Below, piece by piece: positions 34,499-43,370 of a DNA stretch of 64,000 nt. Location of the stretch: positions 62,001 through 126,000 of the forward strand of contig VBFD01000128.1 of the NCBI GenBank assembly GCA_005883585.1, read 5' to 3'. This stretch comes from UBA10449 sp005883585. GTDB taxonomy: Bacteria; Chloroflexota; Dormibacteria; Dormibacterales; Dormibacteraceae. Below the pieces are notes generated by a model, which saw only the letters and a program-made list of their open reading frames with translations, was not told where the DNA came from and did no database searches. Position 1 is the stretch's first letter, and each line of letters opens with the position of its first letter. Position numbers and translations under genes: made by a program.

Positions 34499-34792
34499 AT
34501 GAATCGATTCTTCGACGACCTGGGCGAGCGATGGGTGGCGGCGGCGGGGCGGCGGTCGGCCCGAATCGAGGCACCTTCGCTCGACGCGAAGGTGGCGCTG
34601 GAGCTCCTGGACCTGGCCCGGGTGGCGGCCCGGACGCAAGAGCGGCGCTTCGCGCCTCTGTCCTGCTACATGGCGGGTGTCGCGACGGAGCGACTTCGCG
34701 CGGCGGGCGCTGAGGTCGACGACGCGACCGTGGCGGCGTTCATCCTCGAGGTCAGGCAGGAGCTCGAGAAGGAGTACCCCGCCCCGGTCTAG
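34499..34792 (+). CDS. DUF6457-like small protein
   Basis: This 97-residue helical protein contains LELLDLARVAARTQERRFAPLSCYMAGVA, which resembles the DUF6457 domain, often fused to or next to the molybdenum-cofactor guanylyltransferase MobA. The neighbourhood, with a molybdenum formate dehydrogenase and its assembly factors on the other strand, is consistent with a cofactor-related role. The fit is by eye and the function is unproven. Its stop overlaps the end of the convergent mrp gene by four bases. Confidence 0.6.
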   Translation: MNRFFDDLGERWVAAAGRRSARIEAPSLDAKVALELLDLARVAARTQERRFAPLSCYMAGVATERLRAAGAEVDDATVAAFILEVRQELEKEYPAPV

Positions 34793-35877
34793 CTAACCCT
34801 GATGACGGGCAGCTGCCGGAAGCTCTGCACCGACACTCGGGCGGCCACCGCCGACGCGACGTCGCGGAACGCTTTCGCGCCCGCGGTGTCGGGTCGGGAC
34901 ATGACCACCGGCGTACCGGCGTCGGCCTCCTCGCGAATCACCTTCTCCAGCGGGATGCCGCCGAGGTAAGGGACGCCCAGGCGCCGGGCCGCTCGCTCAG
35001 CTCCGCCGTGGTCGAATATGAAGTGTTCCTCGCTGCAGCGGCCGCACACGAACCAGCTCATGTTCTCGACCAGGCCCAATGGAGTCACGTTCAGGCCCCG
35101 GAACATCTGCAGAGCCTTGACCGCGATGCCGAGCGCGGCCGCCTGCGGCGTGCACACGATCGCGACACCGGCCAGCGGCACCGCCTGGGCGAGAGTCAAG
35201 GAGGCGTCGCCGGTGCCCGGTGGAAGGTCGATGATCAGGTAGTCGAGCTCGCCCCAATGGACGTCGCCGAGCATTTGCTCGATCGCGCGAGAGACCATCG
35301 GTCCGCGCCAGACCATCGCCTTGTCGGCGCCTGCCAGGAATCCGATCGACATCAGCTTCACGCCGAAGGCCTCGAGCGGCATCAGCTTCTGGTCGATCAC
35401 CTTCGGCTGGTCCTGGACGCCCATCATCCCGGGGATGGATGGACCGTAGATGTCCGCGTCGAGCAGCCCGACCCGCGCGCCGCTGATGCCGAGGGCGCAG
35501 GCCAGATTGATCGCCACGGTGGACTTCCCGACCCCTCCCTTTCCGGAGGCGATGGCGATCGCCTGCTTGACTCCGGGAAGGACCTGGTTCGGCTGCCGCC
35601 CGTTGAAGGCCGAGCGCACGTTGGCCGTCATCTTCAGGTCGACCGCGGTCACGCCGGGAAGATCGGCGACGAGCTTTCGCGCCATCGTCTGGAATCGATC
35701 CCGCACGGGGCAGGCCGGCGTCGTGAGCTCGAATGTGAAGCTCACGCGGCCGTCGGCGGCGATGACCAGATCTTTGATCATCCCAAGGCTGACAACGTCG
35801 CGACCCAGGTCCGGATCCTGGATCGCGGAGAGAACGCCCAGGACCTGCTCTGGGCTTGGAGGTCCGTTACTGGGCAC
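34789..35877 (-). CDS. apbC: Mrp/ApbC-type iron-sulfur cluster carrier ATPase
   Basis: 362 residues: an N-terminal MIP18/DUF59 domain (about 1-90, VLSAIQDPDLGRDVVSLGMI) joined to a deviant-Walker P-loop ATPase with GKGGVGKSTVAINLA, LLDADIYGPSIPGMMG, DLPPGTGDASLTLAQ and a CGRC pair that holds a bridging cluster. It delivers [4Fe-4S] clusters to apoproteins. It overlaps the NrfD-like gene by 11 bases and is the last gene of the formate dehydrogenase run. This suggests it serves the many clusters of FdhA and FdhB. Confidence 0.94.
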   Translation of the reverse strand: MPSNGPPSPEQVLGVLSAIQDPDLGRDVVSLGMIKDLVIAADGRVSFTFELTTPACPVRDRFQTMARKLVADLPGVTAVDLKMTANVRSAFNGRQPNQVLPGVKQAIAIASGKGGVGKSTVAINLACALGISGARVGLLDADIYGPSIPGMMGVQDQPKVIDQKLMPLEAFGVKLMSIGFLAGADKAMVWRGPMVSRAIEQMLGDVHWGELDYLIIDLPPGTGDASLTLAQAVPLAGVAIVCTPQAAALGIAVKALQMFRGLNVTPLGLVENMSWFVCGRCSEEHFIFDHGGAERAARRLGVPYLGGIPLEKVIREEADAGTPVVMSRPDTAGAKAFRDVASAVAARVSVQSFRQLPVIRVS

Positions 35878-36856
35878 TGAAGATCACCGCAGCGCGCAGC
35901 GCCAATACCCCGAGCAGGCCGAGGATGGAGACGATCAGAGTGTCCGTGCCGGCGCGGGCGACGACCGCCGAGCCGCCGGCCGGAAGTCCACGGATGCGCA
36001 TGTGCCCCCTCGCCGCCACGAGTGACGCGCCGACACCCACCAGCGCAAGCAACCACAGAGGAAGGAAGGGCAGCGTAGGTCCAGCCGTCCCGGCCGCGAT
36101 GATCGTGATGAAGAACGCGACCAGCAGGACCAGCTCGAGGATCGAGAAATACCCGTCCGCCTCATGGAGGCGGCCGAGGCTGAACGCCGCGTCGGGACGG
36201 TACCTGGTCAGCAGCGCGATCAAGGCGGCCGAGCCACTCAGACCTGAGGCAAGGAACAGGCCGCCGAGCATCCAGGTGTCGCTCCAGATCGGCTGGTTGC
36301 TGACGCTGAGCAGCACTCCCGTGTAGGACGCGACGAAGAGAGCGAACACGCCGCCGATGACGTTGAAGGCCTGGCCCGCGATCCCGCCGATCGGCCGGGC
36401 GGGGGGATCGACGGTGCGGAACCTGGAGCCGCTCGGGTCGGTAGGCGCTTTGGGCGCGGAGCTGCGCGAGCGCCTGTCGAGCACGAACGCCTCCAGCGCG
36501 GACACGGCCACGAAAAAGCCGAATATCAGCAGCGCCCAGACGCCGACCGACATCGGCGACCAGTACTTGAAGTTGAGGCCCTGGTCTCCGGGCGTGACGT
36601 CGACGAGCATGTGCCAGAACTTCCACCAGCTCGCACCCAGGTCGGTGGTCAGGAGCACGGGACAGACCAGCAATGTCGCGAAGCTGGCATAGAAGCCGAC
36701 GCGCGCGGCCGGCTCGTCGCGCGGATCTCCAACCAAACGGAGGAGCGTCGCCACCGCATAAGAGCCGCCCGTGAGGCCGGCGAAGAAGAAGTAACCGAGG
36801 ATGTACCACGTCCATTGAGGCGCTCGCACGAAATGCTCGGCGGCTAGGTAGATCAC
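35867..36856 (-). CDS. NrfD-like membrane subunit of formate dehydrogenase
   Basis: This 329-residue polytopic protein of the NrfD/PsrC family has about eight or nine membrane helices, starting APQWTWYILGYFFFAGLTGGSYAVATLL, a segment typical of these quinone-linked subunits. It replaces the cytochrome b (FdnI) of E. coli formate dehydrogenase N and would pass electrons from the Fe-S subunit to menaquinone. The start is the GTG at 36856, in a GTGA overlap with fdhB; the longer upstream frame is the shadow of fdhB and fdhE. Confidence 0.9.
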   Translation of the reverse strand: MIYLAAEHFVRAPQWTWYILGYFFFAGLTGGSYAVATLLRLVGDPRDEPAARVGFYASFATLLVCPVLLTTDLGASWWKFWHMLVDVTPGDQGLNFKYWSPMSVGVWALLIFGFFVAVSALEAFVLDRRSRSSAPKAPTDPSGSRFRTVDPPARPIGGIAGQAFNVIGGVFALFVASYTGVLLSVSNQPIWSDTWMLGGLFLASGLSGSAALIALLTRYRPDAAFSLGRLHEADGYFSILELVLLVAFFITIIAAGTAGPTLPFLPLWLLALVGVGASLVAARGHMRIRGLPAGGSAVVARAGTDTLIVSILGLLGVLALRAAVIFSAQ

Positions 36857-37656
36857 GATGCCCCTCTCCGCCTGAACGCGACGATGCCCGCGATCACGCC
36901 GAGCACTCCCGTCACGAGCGCGCCGATATATCCGCCCAGGTCGTTGCGGGTAGGCAGCTTCGCGTTGTCTGCGTTCGGCAGCCCATAGACCTCGGGCTTG
37001 TCCATGAGCAGGAAGAAGGCGTTCAGTCCCCCGTACACCGTGTCGTCGCGGCCGTACAGCTGCGCCTGCGTCACGCCCTGGGAGTGCAGCGCCGCAAGCC
37101 GGACGTCGGCCGCCTGCTGCAGCTCGGCCAGCGGCCCGAACTGGATCGATTGCGTGGGGCAGGCTTTGGCGCAGGCGGGCTGCAGGCCGCCCTGGAGCCG
37201 GTCGTAGCAGAGCGTGCACTTGTGCGCGGTACCGGTAGCCGGGTTGAGGGCGATCACGCTGTATGGGCAGGCGGCGATGCAGTTCCGGCAACCGTTGCAC
37301 ACGTCCTGCTGAATGAAGACGGTGTCGAACTCGGTGCGGATGATCGCCCCCGTCGGACACACGTCCATGCAGCTCGCGTGCTTGCAGTGCTTGCAGACGT
37401 CGGACATCATCAGGAATGCCTTGCCGTTGCCCGCATCCACCGATTGCGACGGTACGTCGTCGATGAACTTCACATGGCGCCAGTTCTGGTCGTCGAGCTG
37501 GCCCGTGTTGTCGTAGCTGTCGCCAAGAAATTTCGGCGTATCTCCCTGGAGCTGGTTCCATTCCTTGCAAGCGACCTCGCACGCCTTGCACCCGATGCAG
37601 ATGCTCGTGTCGGTGAAGAAGCCGTAAGACTCGCCGGGCTTGATGGTTACCGCCAT
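36853..37656 (-). CDS. fdnH: Formate dehydrogenase iron-sulfur subunit
   Basis: This 267-residue ferredoxin-type subunit has four cysteine clusters for [4Fe-4S]: CIGCKACEVACKEWN, CKHCKHASCMDVCP, CNGCRNCIAACP and CTLCYDRLQGG...CAKACP. A single C-terminal membrane helix (GALVTGVLGVIAGIVAF) ends in RRRG. By the positive-inside rule the tail is cytoplasmic and the cluster domain outside, as in FdnH. It links FdhA to the NrfD-like quinone subunit. It starts three bases after the fdhE stop. The expected outside location conflicts with the lack of a Tat signal on FdhA. Confidence 0.93.
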   Translation of the reverse strand: MAVTIKPGESYGFFTDTSICIGCKACEVACKEWNQLQGDTPKFLGDSYDNTGQLDDQNWRHVKFIDDVPSQSVDAGNGKAFLMMSDVCKHCKHASCMDVCPTGAIIRTEFDTVFIQQDVCNGCRNCIAACPYSVIALNPATGTAHKCTLCYDRLQGGLQPACAKACPTQSIQFGPLAELQQAADVRLAALHSQGVTQAQLYGRDDTVYGGLNAFFLLMDKPEVYGLPNADNAKLPTRNDLGGYIGALVTGVLGVIAGIVAFRRRGAS

Positions 37657-37659
37657 CCT

Positions 37660-38532
37660 TTAGAAGCCCATCAGATTGGGAGTGATTTTCGTGAACCCTC
37701 GCTCCCTGGCATACAGGTCCAGGGGCAGGGCGTCGAGCTCGTCGACGACAGGGACCGCTGCCGGGTCGGTGGCAAGGTCGACGTTGAGCAGATAGCGGCG
37801 GCATGTTTCGCAGGCTTCGATCCGGACGTGGGGGAATATCGCTTTGGGGGTGGAGCCGTTCGAGCCGTTGGGCCCGACCGGGAGGCCGCGCACGACGCTG
37901 CCGTGCTCGCCTGATGTGGTGCCCTCCTCCGAGAAGATCGGAAGGCGCGACGTGGAGCTCTCGCCGCATCCCGCGCACGTCATTCGCGGGTAACCCCAAC
38001 TTGCGTGACAGCGCGCGCAGTTGAGGAAGCGGCCGCCAGAGGCCAGATCCTCGCCGGCCATTGCGAAGTAGCTGACCTGCGGAGCACCTCCGCAAAACGG
38101 ACAGTGCAGCCGGTCGCGGACGCCGATGCAGGATGCCGCCACCTCCGATCCGAGCGCCTCCAGCACCGGGCCGACTGATGCGCGCGCGATGTAGCGATCG
38201 ACCATGGGCTGATCCTCGCCACCAATCCACGAGGCGACGATCTCGCGAGCGTCTGTGGACTCGAGGCGCGTCGCCACGCCGCCGCGCAGCCTCTCGGGAC
38301 CGGCCGCGGCGCTCACCTCCACCACGCTCGGCACCACCATCTCCGCCACGTAGCTCACCAGGTCGGGCGCGGATGGCCTGGCCGTGATGGCGTCTTCATA
38401 CGCCCGTTCCTGCACGCCCACAAGCGCGCCGTAGAAATCGAGCAACTCGGCCGCGAAAGCGTGGCGGCCTCTCAGGTCGAGGGTCCGCCGGCGGCGCTCC
38501 GCCCACGGGGCGGTGATCGCGAGCTGCGCCAT
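37660..38532 (-). CDS. fdhE: Formate dehydrogenase accessory protein FdhE
   Basis: This 290-residue FdhE-type protein has an N-terminal helical region and four CxxC rubredoxin-like pairs: CPFCGG, CARCHASW, CAGCGESS and CETCRRY. FdhE binds iron and is needed for maturation of respiratory formate dehydrogenase before export. The ATG at 38532 shares one base with the fdhA stop (TGATG), so translation is coupled. Its position between fdhA and fdhB is unusual compared with the E. coli fdo operon, where fdhE comes last. Confidence 0.9.
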   Translation of the reverse strand: MAQLAITAPWAERRRRTLDLRGRHAFAAELLDFYGALVGVQERAYEDAITARPSAPDLVSYVAEMVVPSVVEVSAAAGPERLRGGVATRLESTDAREIVASWIGGEDQPMVDRYIARASVGPVLEALGSEVAASCIGVRDRLHCPFCGGAPQVSYFAMAGEDLASGGRFLNCARCHASWGYPRMTCAGCGESSTSRLPIFSEEGTTSGEHGSVVRGLPVGPNGSNGSTPKAIFPHVRIEACETCRRYLLNVDLATDPAAVPVVDELDALPLDLYARERGFTKITPNLMGF

Positions 38533-41500
38533 CACATCTTCTCCAGGTTGACCAGGAACGCCTTGAACTCGGGCGTGCGCGAGTTGGCGTCGCCGACAAA
38601 CGGCGTGAGCGCGTTGGCCAGCCAGTAGCGGCCGTGGTTCGGATCGCCGTCGGCGGGAATGCCTACGTAGCCCCAGTGGATGGGGATGCCGATCTGGAAC
38701 ACCGTCTGGCCGGCGACGGTCATCGGGCCGAGCCGCTTCGTCACCATCGCCAGCACCTCGACCTTGCCGCGCTTCGAGGAGACACGGACCTTGTCGCCCG
38801 TCTTGATGCCTTTCGTCTGCGCCAGCTCCCACGGGATCTCGACGAACGGCTCCGGCTGCAGCTGGACCAGGTGCGGGACGTGCTGGGTGACGTAGTGCTC
38901 GTGCTCGGTCAGCCGGTAGCTGGTGGCGATATACGGAAAATCGGCCGCGGTGCCGAACCGGTTGAGCCTCCCGGCAGCCTGGTCGTACAGGAAGGCGACG
39001 GGCGAAGCGGACACGGTCGCGTGCAGCGGGTTGGCGACCGGCGACTCAACCGGTTCGTAGTGCTCGGGGAACGGACCGTCGACCATGCCGTTGCTGAACA
39101 GCCGGCCCACGCCTTCGCCGTTCATGATGAACGGCAGGTACGCATTTGGATCGTGCGGGTTCATCGTCGCCGGGTAGTCGGGCACGTCGCCCACCCACTT
39201 GGTCCCGTTCCACGTGATGCCGGGCCGTGTCGGATCCCACGCTTTGCCGTCGAGGTCGGCCGAAGCGCGGTTGTAGAGCACGCGGCGGTTCAGCGGCCAG
39301 CTCCAGGCCCAGCCGGGATAAAAACCCATCCCGGTCGGGTCGTTGGTCTTGGGATCCTGGATGCCGTCCCGGCGCTTCATCAGGTTGCCGGTGTCGAGGT
39401 AGCTGCCGGTGTAGATCCAGTCGCCGGCCGTGGTCGTCCCGTCGTCCTTCAAATTGGCGAAAGACGTCATCTGCTTGCCCGTCGACAGGTCCTTGCCGTT
39501 GATCTCCTTGGCGATCTCGTCCAGCTCCGGCTTCAGCGGGTCTTTGTAATCGAGAGTGAGGGCCATGATGGGGTCCGGAAACTTGCCGCCCTGCTGCTGG
39601 TACATCCCTTTCACGCGATTGAAGATGTCGCTCAAGACCCAGTGGTCGTGCCGCGCCTGGCCTTGCGGCGGAATGACCTGGTCCTTCCATTGAGCCCAGC
39701 GGCCGCTGTTGGTGAACGAGCCATCCTTCTCGATCCAGTGCGTGGTCGGCAGCAGGAAGACCTCGGTCTTGACCTGCGTGGGATCGATCCCAGGAGCGTG
39801 CCAGAACTCTGAGCTGGTCGTCGGCAGAGGGTCCATCACCACCAACCACTTGAGGTTCGTGAGCGCCTGCTGGACCTGGTTGGCGTCCGGCCCGATGCTC
39901 GCGGCCGTCATCCCCGACAGGATTACGCCCTCCATCTTGCCCTTGAGCGCCTGGTCGTAGATAGACATCCAGGATGCGTTCTGGCCGGGCTTGGGCACGT
40001 AGTCGAAGGCGAACTCGTTGGCCTTGGTCGCCGCGGATCCATACCAACCCTTGAGCAGGCTGACCATGAACTTCCGGTAGTTGGTGCCGAAGAAGTTCCA
40101 TGAGTTTGGATCCGACTTCTTGGAGGCGCTCTGAGCCACGTAATCATCGACCGTCTTCTGGCCCGGCGCGGGGATCCTCATGTACCCGGGCAGCAGCTCC
40201 CACGAGATCGCATGGTCGGTGTTGCCCTGGATGTTGGCGTGGCCGCGCTCCGCGTTCATGCCCCCACCGGGTCGCCCGATGCTGCCGAGCAGCAGCTGCA
40301 GCACCGCGCCTGATCGGATGAGCTGTCCTCCGGTCGTGTGATGGGTCAGGCCCACCGCGTAGACGATGGTCATCACCTTGTCGGGCTTGCCCATCTGGCC
40401 GACCAGGTCCGCCACCTTGTTGAACTGGTCGACCGGGATCCCGGTGATGCTGGAGACGACGTCTGGCGTGTAGCGCGAGTAGTGGGCCTTCATGAGCTGG
40501 AACACCGACCGCTCGTGCTGCAGTGTCATGTCGCGATTCGCGAACCCACCGGCGCCGGTCTCGTAGCTCCAGCTGCTGATGTCGTACGTCCGCTTCGGTG
40601 CGCTGTACCCGGAGAAGAGCCCGTCCGTGAAACCGAATCCCTGCTTGACGATGAACGATGCGTTCGTGTAATTCCGCACGTAGTCGGCCTGGTACAGGTT
40701 GTTCTGCAGGATGTGGTTGATCAGGCCGCCGAAGTACGCCACGTCGCTGCCGGTACGGATGCGCAGGTACATGTCGGCGACGGCTGAGGTTCGCGTGAAG
40801 CGCGGATCCGCGTGGATGATCTTTGCCCCGCGATCGAGCTTCGCCCGCATGAACCACTGGAAGCCCACGGGATGTGCTTCGGCCGGGTTGGCGCCGTTGA
40901 TCAGGATCAGGTCAGCGTTCTTGATGTCGCGCCAGTGGTTTGTCATCGCTCCCCTCCCGAATGTGGCGGCCAAACTGACCACCGTGGGGCCGTGTCAAAC
41001 CCTGGCTTGCTGCTCTAGATGCACCAGTCCCAGGCCGCGCATCAGCTTGGTGGCGAAGTAGCCCTCCTCCGAGCTGAATGCGGCGCCTCCCGCGAAAGCG
41101 ATGCCTTCGGTGCGATTGACGGTGTTGCCGCTTGCATCCGTGCCCACGAACGTGGCGTCCCGCGACGCCTTCACGTTCTGGGCGATCTTGTTGAGCACGA
41201 AATCCCATGACACGCTCTTCCAGCCCCTCGCGCCCGCGGCGCGGTACTGGGGCGACTCCACGCGCCGAGGCGAGGTTGCCAGCTGCATCGCGGTCGCGCC
41301 CTTCGGGCAGAGGCGGCCTTCGTTGACCGGGCTGTCGGGATCGCCCTCGATCTGCAGGAGCTGCACGCTGCCGTCGCTGTTCTGGCGCGTGTAGGCGACC
41401 AGCGAGCAGCCGACCGCGCAGTAAGGGCAGACGGAATGCGATTCCTTCGCCCCCGCGATGCGCAGGTTTTGCTTGACCTTGGTGGATTCGGCGACAGCGA

Positions 41501-42044
41501 CGTCGAAGCCGAGATTGCGGAGAAGATCGATGAGGCGATCGTTCCACGGCACGATCACGCCCGCCGCGCCGGCCGAATCGTAGGCGCCAATTGTTGCGTT
41601 CCAGGCTTCGCGATCAGGCGGCGCAGCGATGGCGGCCCATCTCCCTTCGCCATCGTCGAACGCACCACCAGCGTCGCTCCTGAAGATTCTCACGCCGGTC
41701 GCGCGCAGCGCCGCAAGCTGGTCCTCGAGCACGCTATCTGGAGGCAGCCCGACCGCGAACCGGCCGCGGCTGAGTGCCTGGAGCGTGGCCGCGGCACCGC
41801 CAAGCTGCGCGGCCGGCCATCTGTCCGGCGAGGTGAGCTTGCAGACCAGGCCGACCCGATGCGTCAACGCCGCCAGCGCGCCCAGCATCACCCAGGGTTC
41901 GACAGCCGTGTCATCCACCCAGATTGCTTCTGCACCCGCCGCTTCGAGCGCGGCCACGTCCGCCAGGTACTCCCCCACCTCGCCGGTCATCGCCGGAAGC
42001 GCAACCGCGACCTTGAGCACGAGCCCAAATGTAGGCGTTGTCAC
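38532..42044 (-). CDS. fdnG: Selenocysteine formate dehydrogenase alpha subunit fused to N-terminal LLM-like domain
   Basis: Read through one in-frame TGA, this is a chain of 1170 residues. Residues 206-213 (CPYCAVGC) and C246 bind the [4Fe-4S] cluster. Codon 350 is TGA in QQARV-Sec-HGPTVVSLAATFGRG, exactly where FdnG/FdoG enzymes have selenocysteine. The remaining sequence is a full-length molybdopterin bis-MGD formate dehydrogenase, including RGAMTNHWRDIKNADLILINGANPAEAHP. Residues 1 to about 185 are not part of any usual formate dehydrogenase. They resemble a short F420/flavin-dependent luciferase-like monooxygenase domain (VAALEAAGAEAIWVDDT, RFAVGLPP) and stand in place of the Tat signal. 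The GTG start overlaps the livF stop (GTGA). It oxidises formate to CO2 or the reverse. Confidence 0.88.
40995..40997 (-). other. In-frame UGA selenocysteine codon of fdhA
   Basis: This TGA interrupts an otherwise continuous formate dehydrogenase frame at the active-site position of FdnG-type enzymes (ARV-U-HGPTV). Complementary 5-base arms CGGCC (40992-40988) and GGCCG (40971-40967) flank a 16-base loop just downstream and could be part of a SECIS hairpin. I could not fold the RNA. No selA, selB or tRNA-Sec gene is seen in this window. Confidence 0.88.
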
Positions 42045-42769
42045 AGGCCGAGGTACGCACGGCGAACGCCCGGATCCTCCTTGACCTCGGCGGCGGCGCC
42101 GCTCAACACGACCCGTCCGTTCTCGAGCACGTATGCGCGACTCGCGGCATCCAGTGCAACGAGCACGTCTTGTTCGACGAGGATCAGCGCGGTGCCTTCA
42201 CGATTGATCTGCTGCACGACCTCGATCAAATGGTCGACGACCTTCGGGGCGAGGCCGAGCGACAGCTCGTCGACCATCAGCAGCTTCGGACGGGCCATGA
42301 GGCCGCGCCCGAGCGCGACCATCTGCTGCTCCCCGCCAGACAGCGTGCCCGCATCGCGGGAGAGCTTGTCCGCCAGCGCCGGGAAGTGACCGAGCACGCG
42401 CTTGAGGTCGTCGCGGACCTCGCGATCGTGCCGCAGGTAGGCGCCGAGGAGCAGGTTCTTCTCGACCGACATCGTTCCAAACAAACGCCGGCCCTGCGGC
42501 ACGTGGGCGATGCCTTTGCGGACCAGGGCTTCCGGGCGAGCGTGCGTGACGTCCTCCCCGCCGAGCGTGATGGTCCCCGCGGTGGCTCGGATCAGGCCGC
42601 TCATGGCGCCGAGCAATGTCGACTTGCCCGCGCCGTTGGCGCCGACGAGGGCGACCAGCTCCGCATGGCCGACGTCGAGGTCGATGCCAAAGAGGACCGG
42701 TCCGGCGCCGAAACCCGCCGTCAGGCCGCGGACCTGGAGCAGCGGCTCAGGCTTTGAGGCGTTTCGCAT
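42041..42769 (-). CDS. livF: Branched-chain amino acid-type ABC transporter ATPase LivF
   Basis: This 242-residue ABC ATPase is complete: Walker A GANGAGKST, Q-loop HVPQGRRLFGTM, signature LSGGEQQMVALGRGLM and Walker B LLMVDELSLGL. Its C-terminus YVLENGRVVLSG is typical of LivF. With LivG it powers uptake by the LivH-LivM channel. It overlaps livG by 23 bases and its stop lies inside the GTG start of the fdhA fusion gene, so transporter and formate dehydrogenase are translationally coupled. Confidence 0.94.
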   Translation of the reverse strand: MRNASKPEPLLQVRGLTAGFGAGPVLFGIDLDVGHAELVALVGANGAGKSTLLGAMSGLIRATAGTITLGGEDVTHARPEALVRKGIAHVPQGRRLFGTMSVEKNLLLGAYLRHDREVRDDLKRVLGHFPALADKLSRDAGTLSGGEQQMVALGRGLMARPKLLMVDELSLGLAPKVVDHLIEVVQQINREGTALILVEQDVLVALDAASRAYVLENGRVVLSGAAAEVKEDPGVRRAYLGL

Positions 42770-43370
42770 AGCGCTCGCCGAGATAGGCCTGGATCACGCG
42801 CTCATCTCGCAGCACGACCTCCGGTTCGCCCTGGGCAAGGACCCGGCCGCCTTCCAGGACAACCGCCCGGCGGCAGACCCCGATGATCACGCGCATGACG
42901 TGCTCGATCAAGAGCACGGTCACGCCCGTCGCATGGACCGCGCGCACCATCTCAAGCGCTTCATCGATCTCCACGTTGTTGAGGCCGGCCATCACCTCGT
43001 CGAGCAGCAGGAGGTGCGGCCTGGTCGCCACCGCCCGCGCCACCTCGAGCCGCTTGCGGTCCGGGATCGTGAGTGCCGAAACGGGAAGGGCCGCCTTCGC
43101 GGCGAGCCCGACCAGCTCCAAAACTCCGTCCGCCGCCTCGAAGGCCTCTTTCGGGCCGCGGCGCGCGTCGTCTCTGCCGAACAGCGCGCCGATGGCTGCG
43201 TTCTCCCGCACGGTCATCGAGCCGAACGGGCGCACGATCTGGAAGGTGCGTCCGATGCCGAGCCGGGCGATCCGGAACGGCGGCATGCCGGCGATCGAAT
43301 GGCCCTCCCAGCGAATTCCGAAGCGCTTGGTGACACTCCGCAGCTCGAGCTGCGCGGCTGCGGCGCTCAA
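42747..43370 (-). pseudogene. livG: LivG-type ABC ATPase lacking Walker A (internal in-frame loss)
   Basis: The frame is open for 207 residues against about 250 normally. It starts with TTG in a TTGA overlap with livM, reads AQLELRSVTKRFG and then jumps at about 43316 straight to IRWEGHSIAGMPPFRIARLGIGRTFQIVRPF. The stretch that should lie between, including the ATP-binding GPNGAGKT loop, is absent (about 45 residues). The remainder is a normal LivG: RTFQ Q-loop, the subgroup signature ALTIPDRKRLEVARAVA, LLLLDEVMAGLN and the switch His in LIEHVM. Without the P-loop it should not bind ATP properly. Either the gene is dead or the assembly lost about 135 bases. Confidence 0.85.

Noticed and set aside
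40967..40992. Definite SECIS element after the selenocysteine codon
   Set aside because: Complementary 5-base arms exist, but I cannot fold the RNA, and the spacing and loop do not clearly match a known bacterial SECIS. It is mentioned only as a candidate.
40995..40997. Stop codon splitting fdhA, suggesting a pseudogene
   Set aside because: The TGA is at the selenocysteine site of this enzyme class and both flanks are intact in the same frame.
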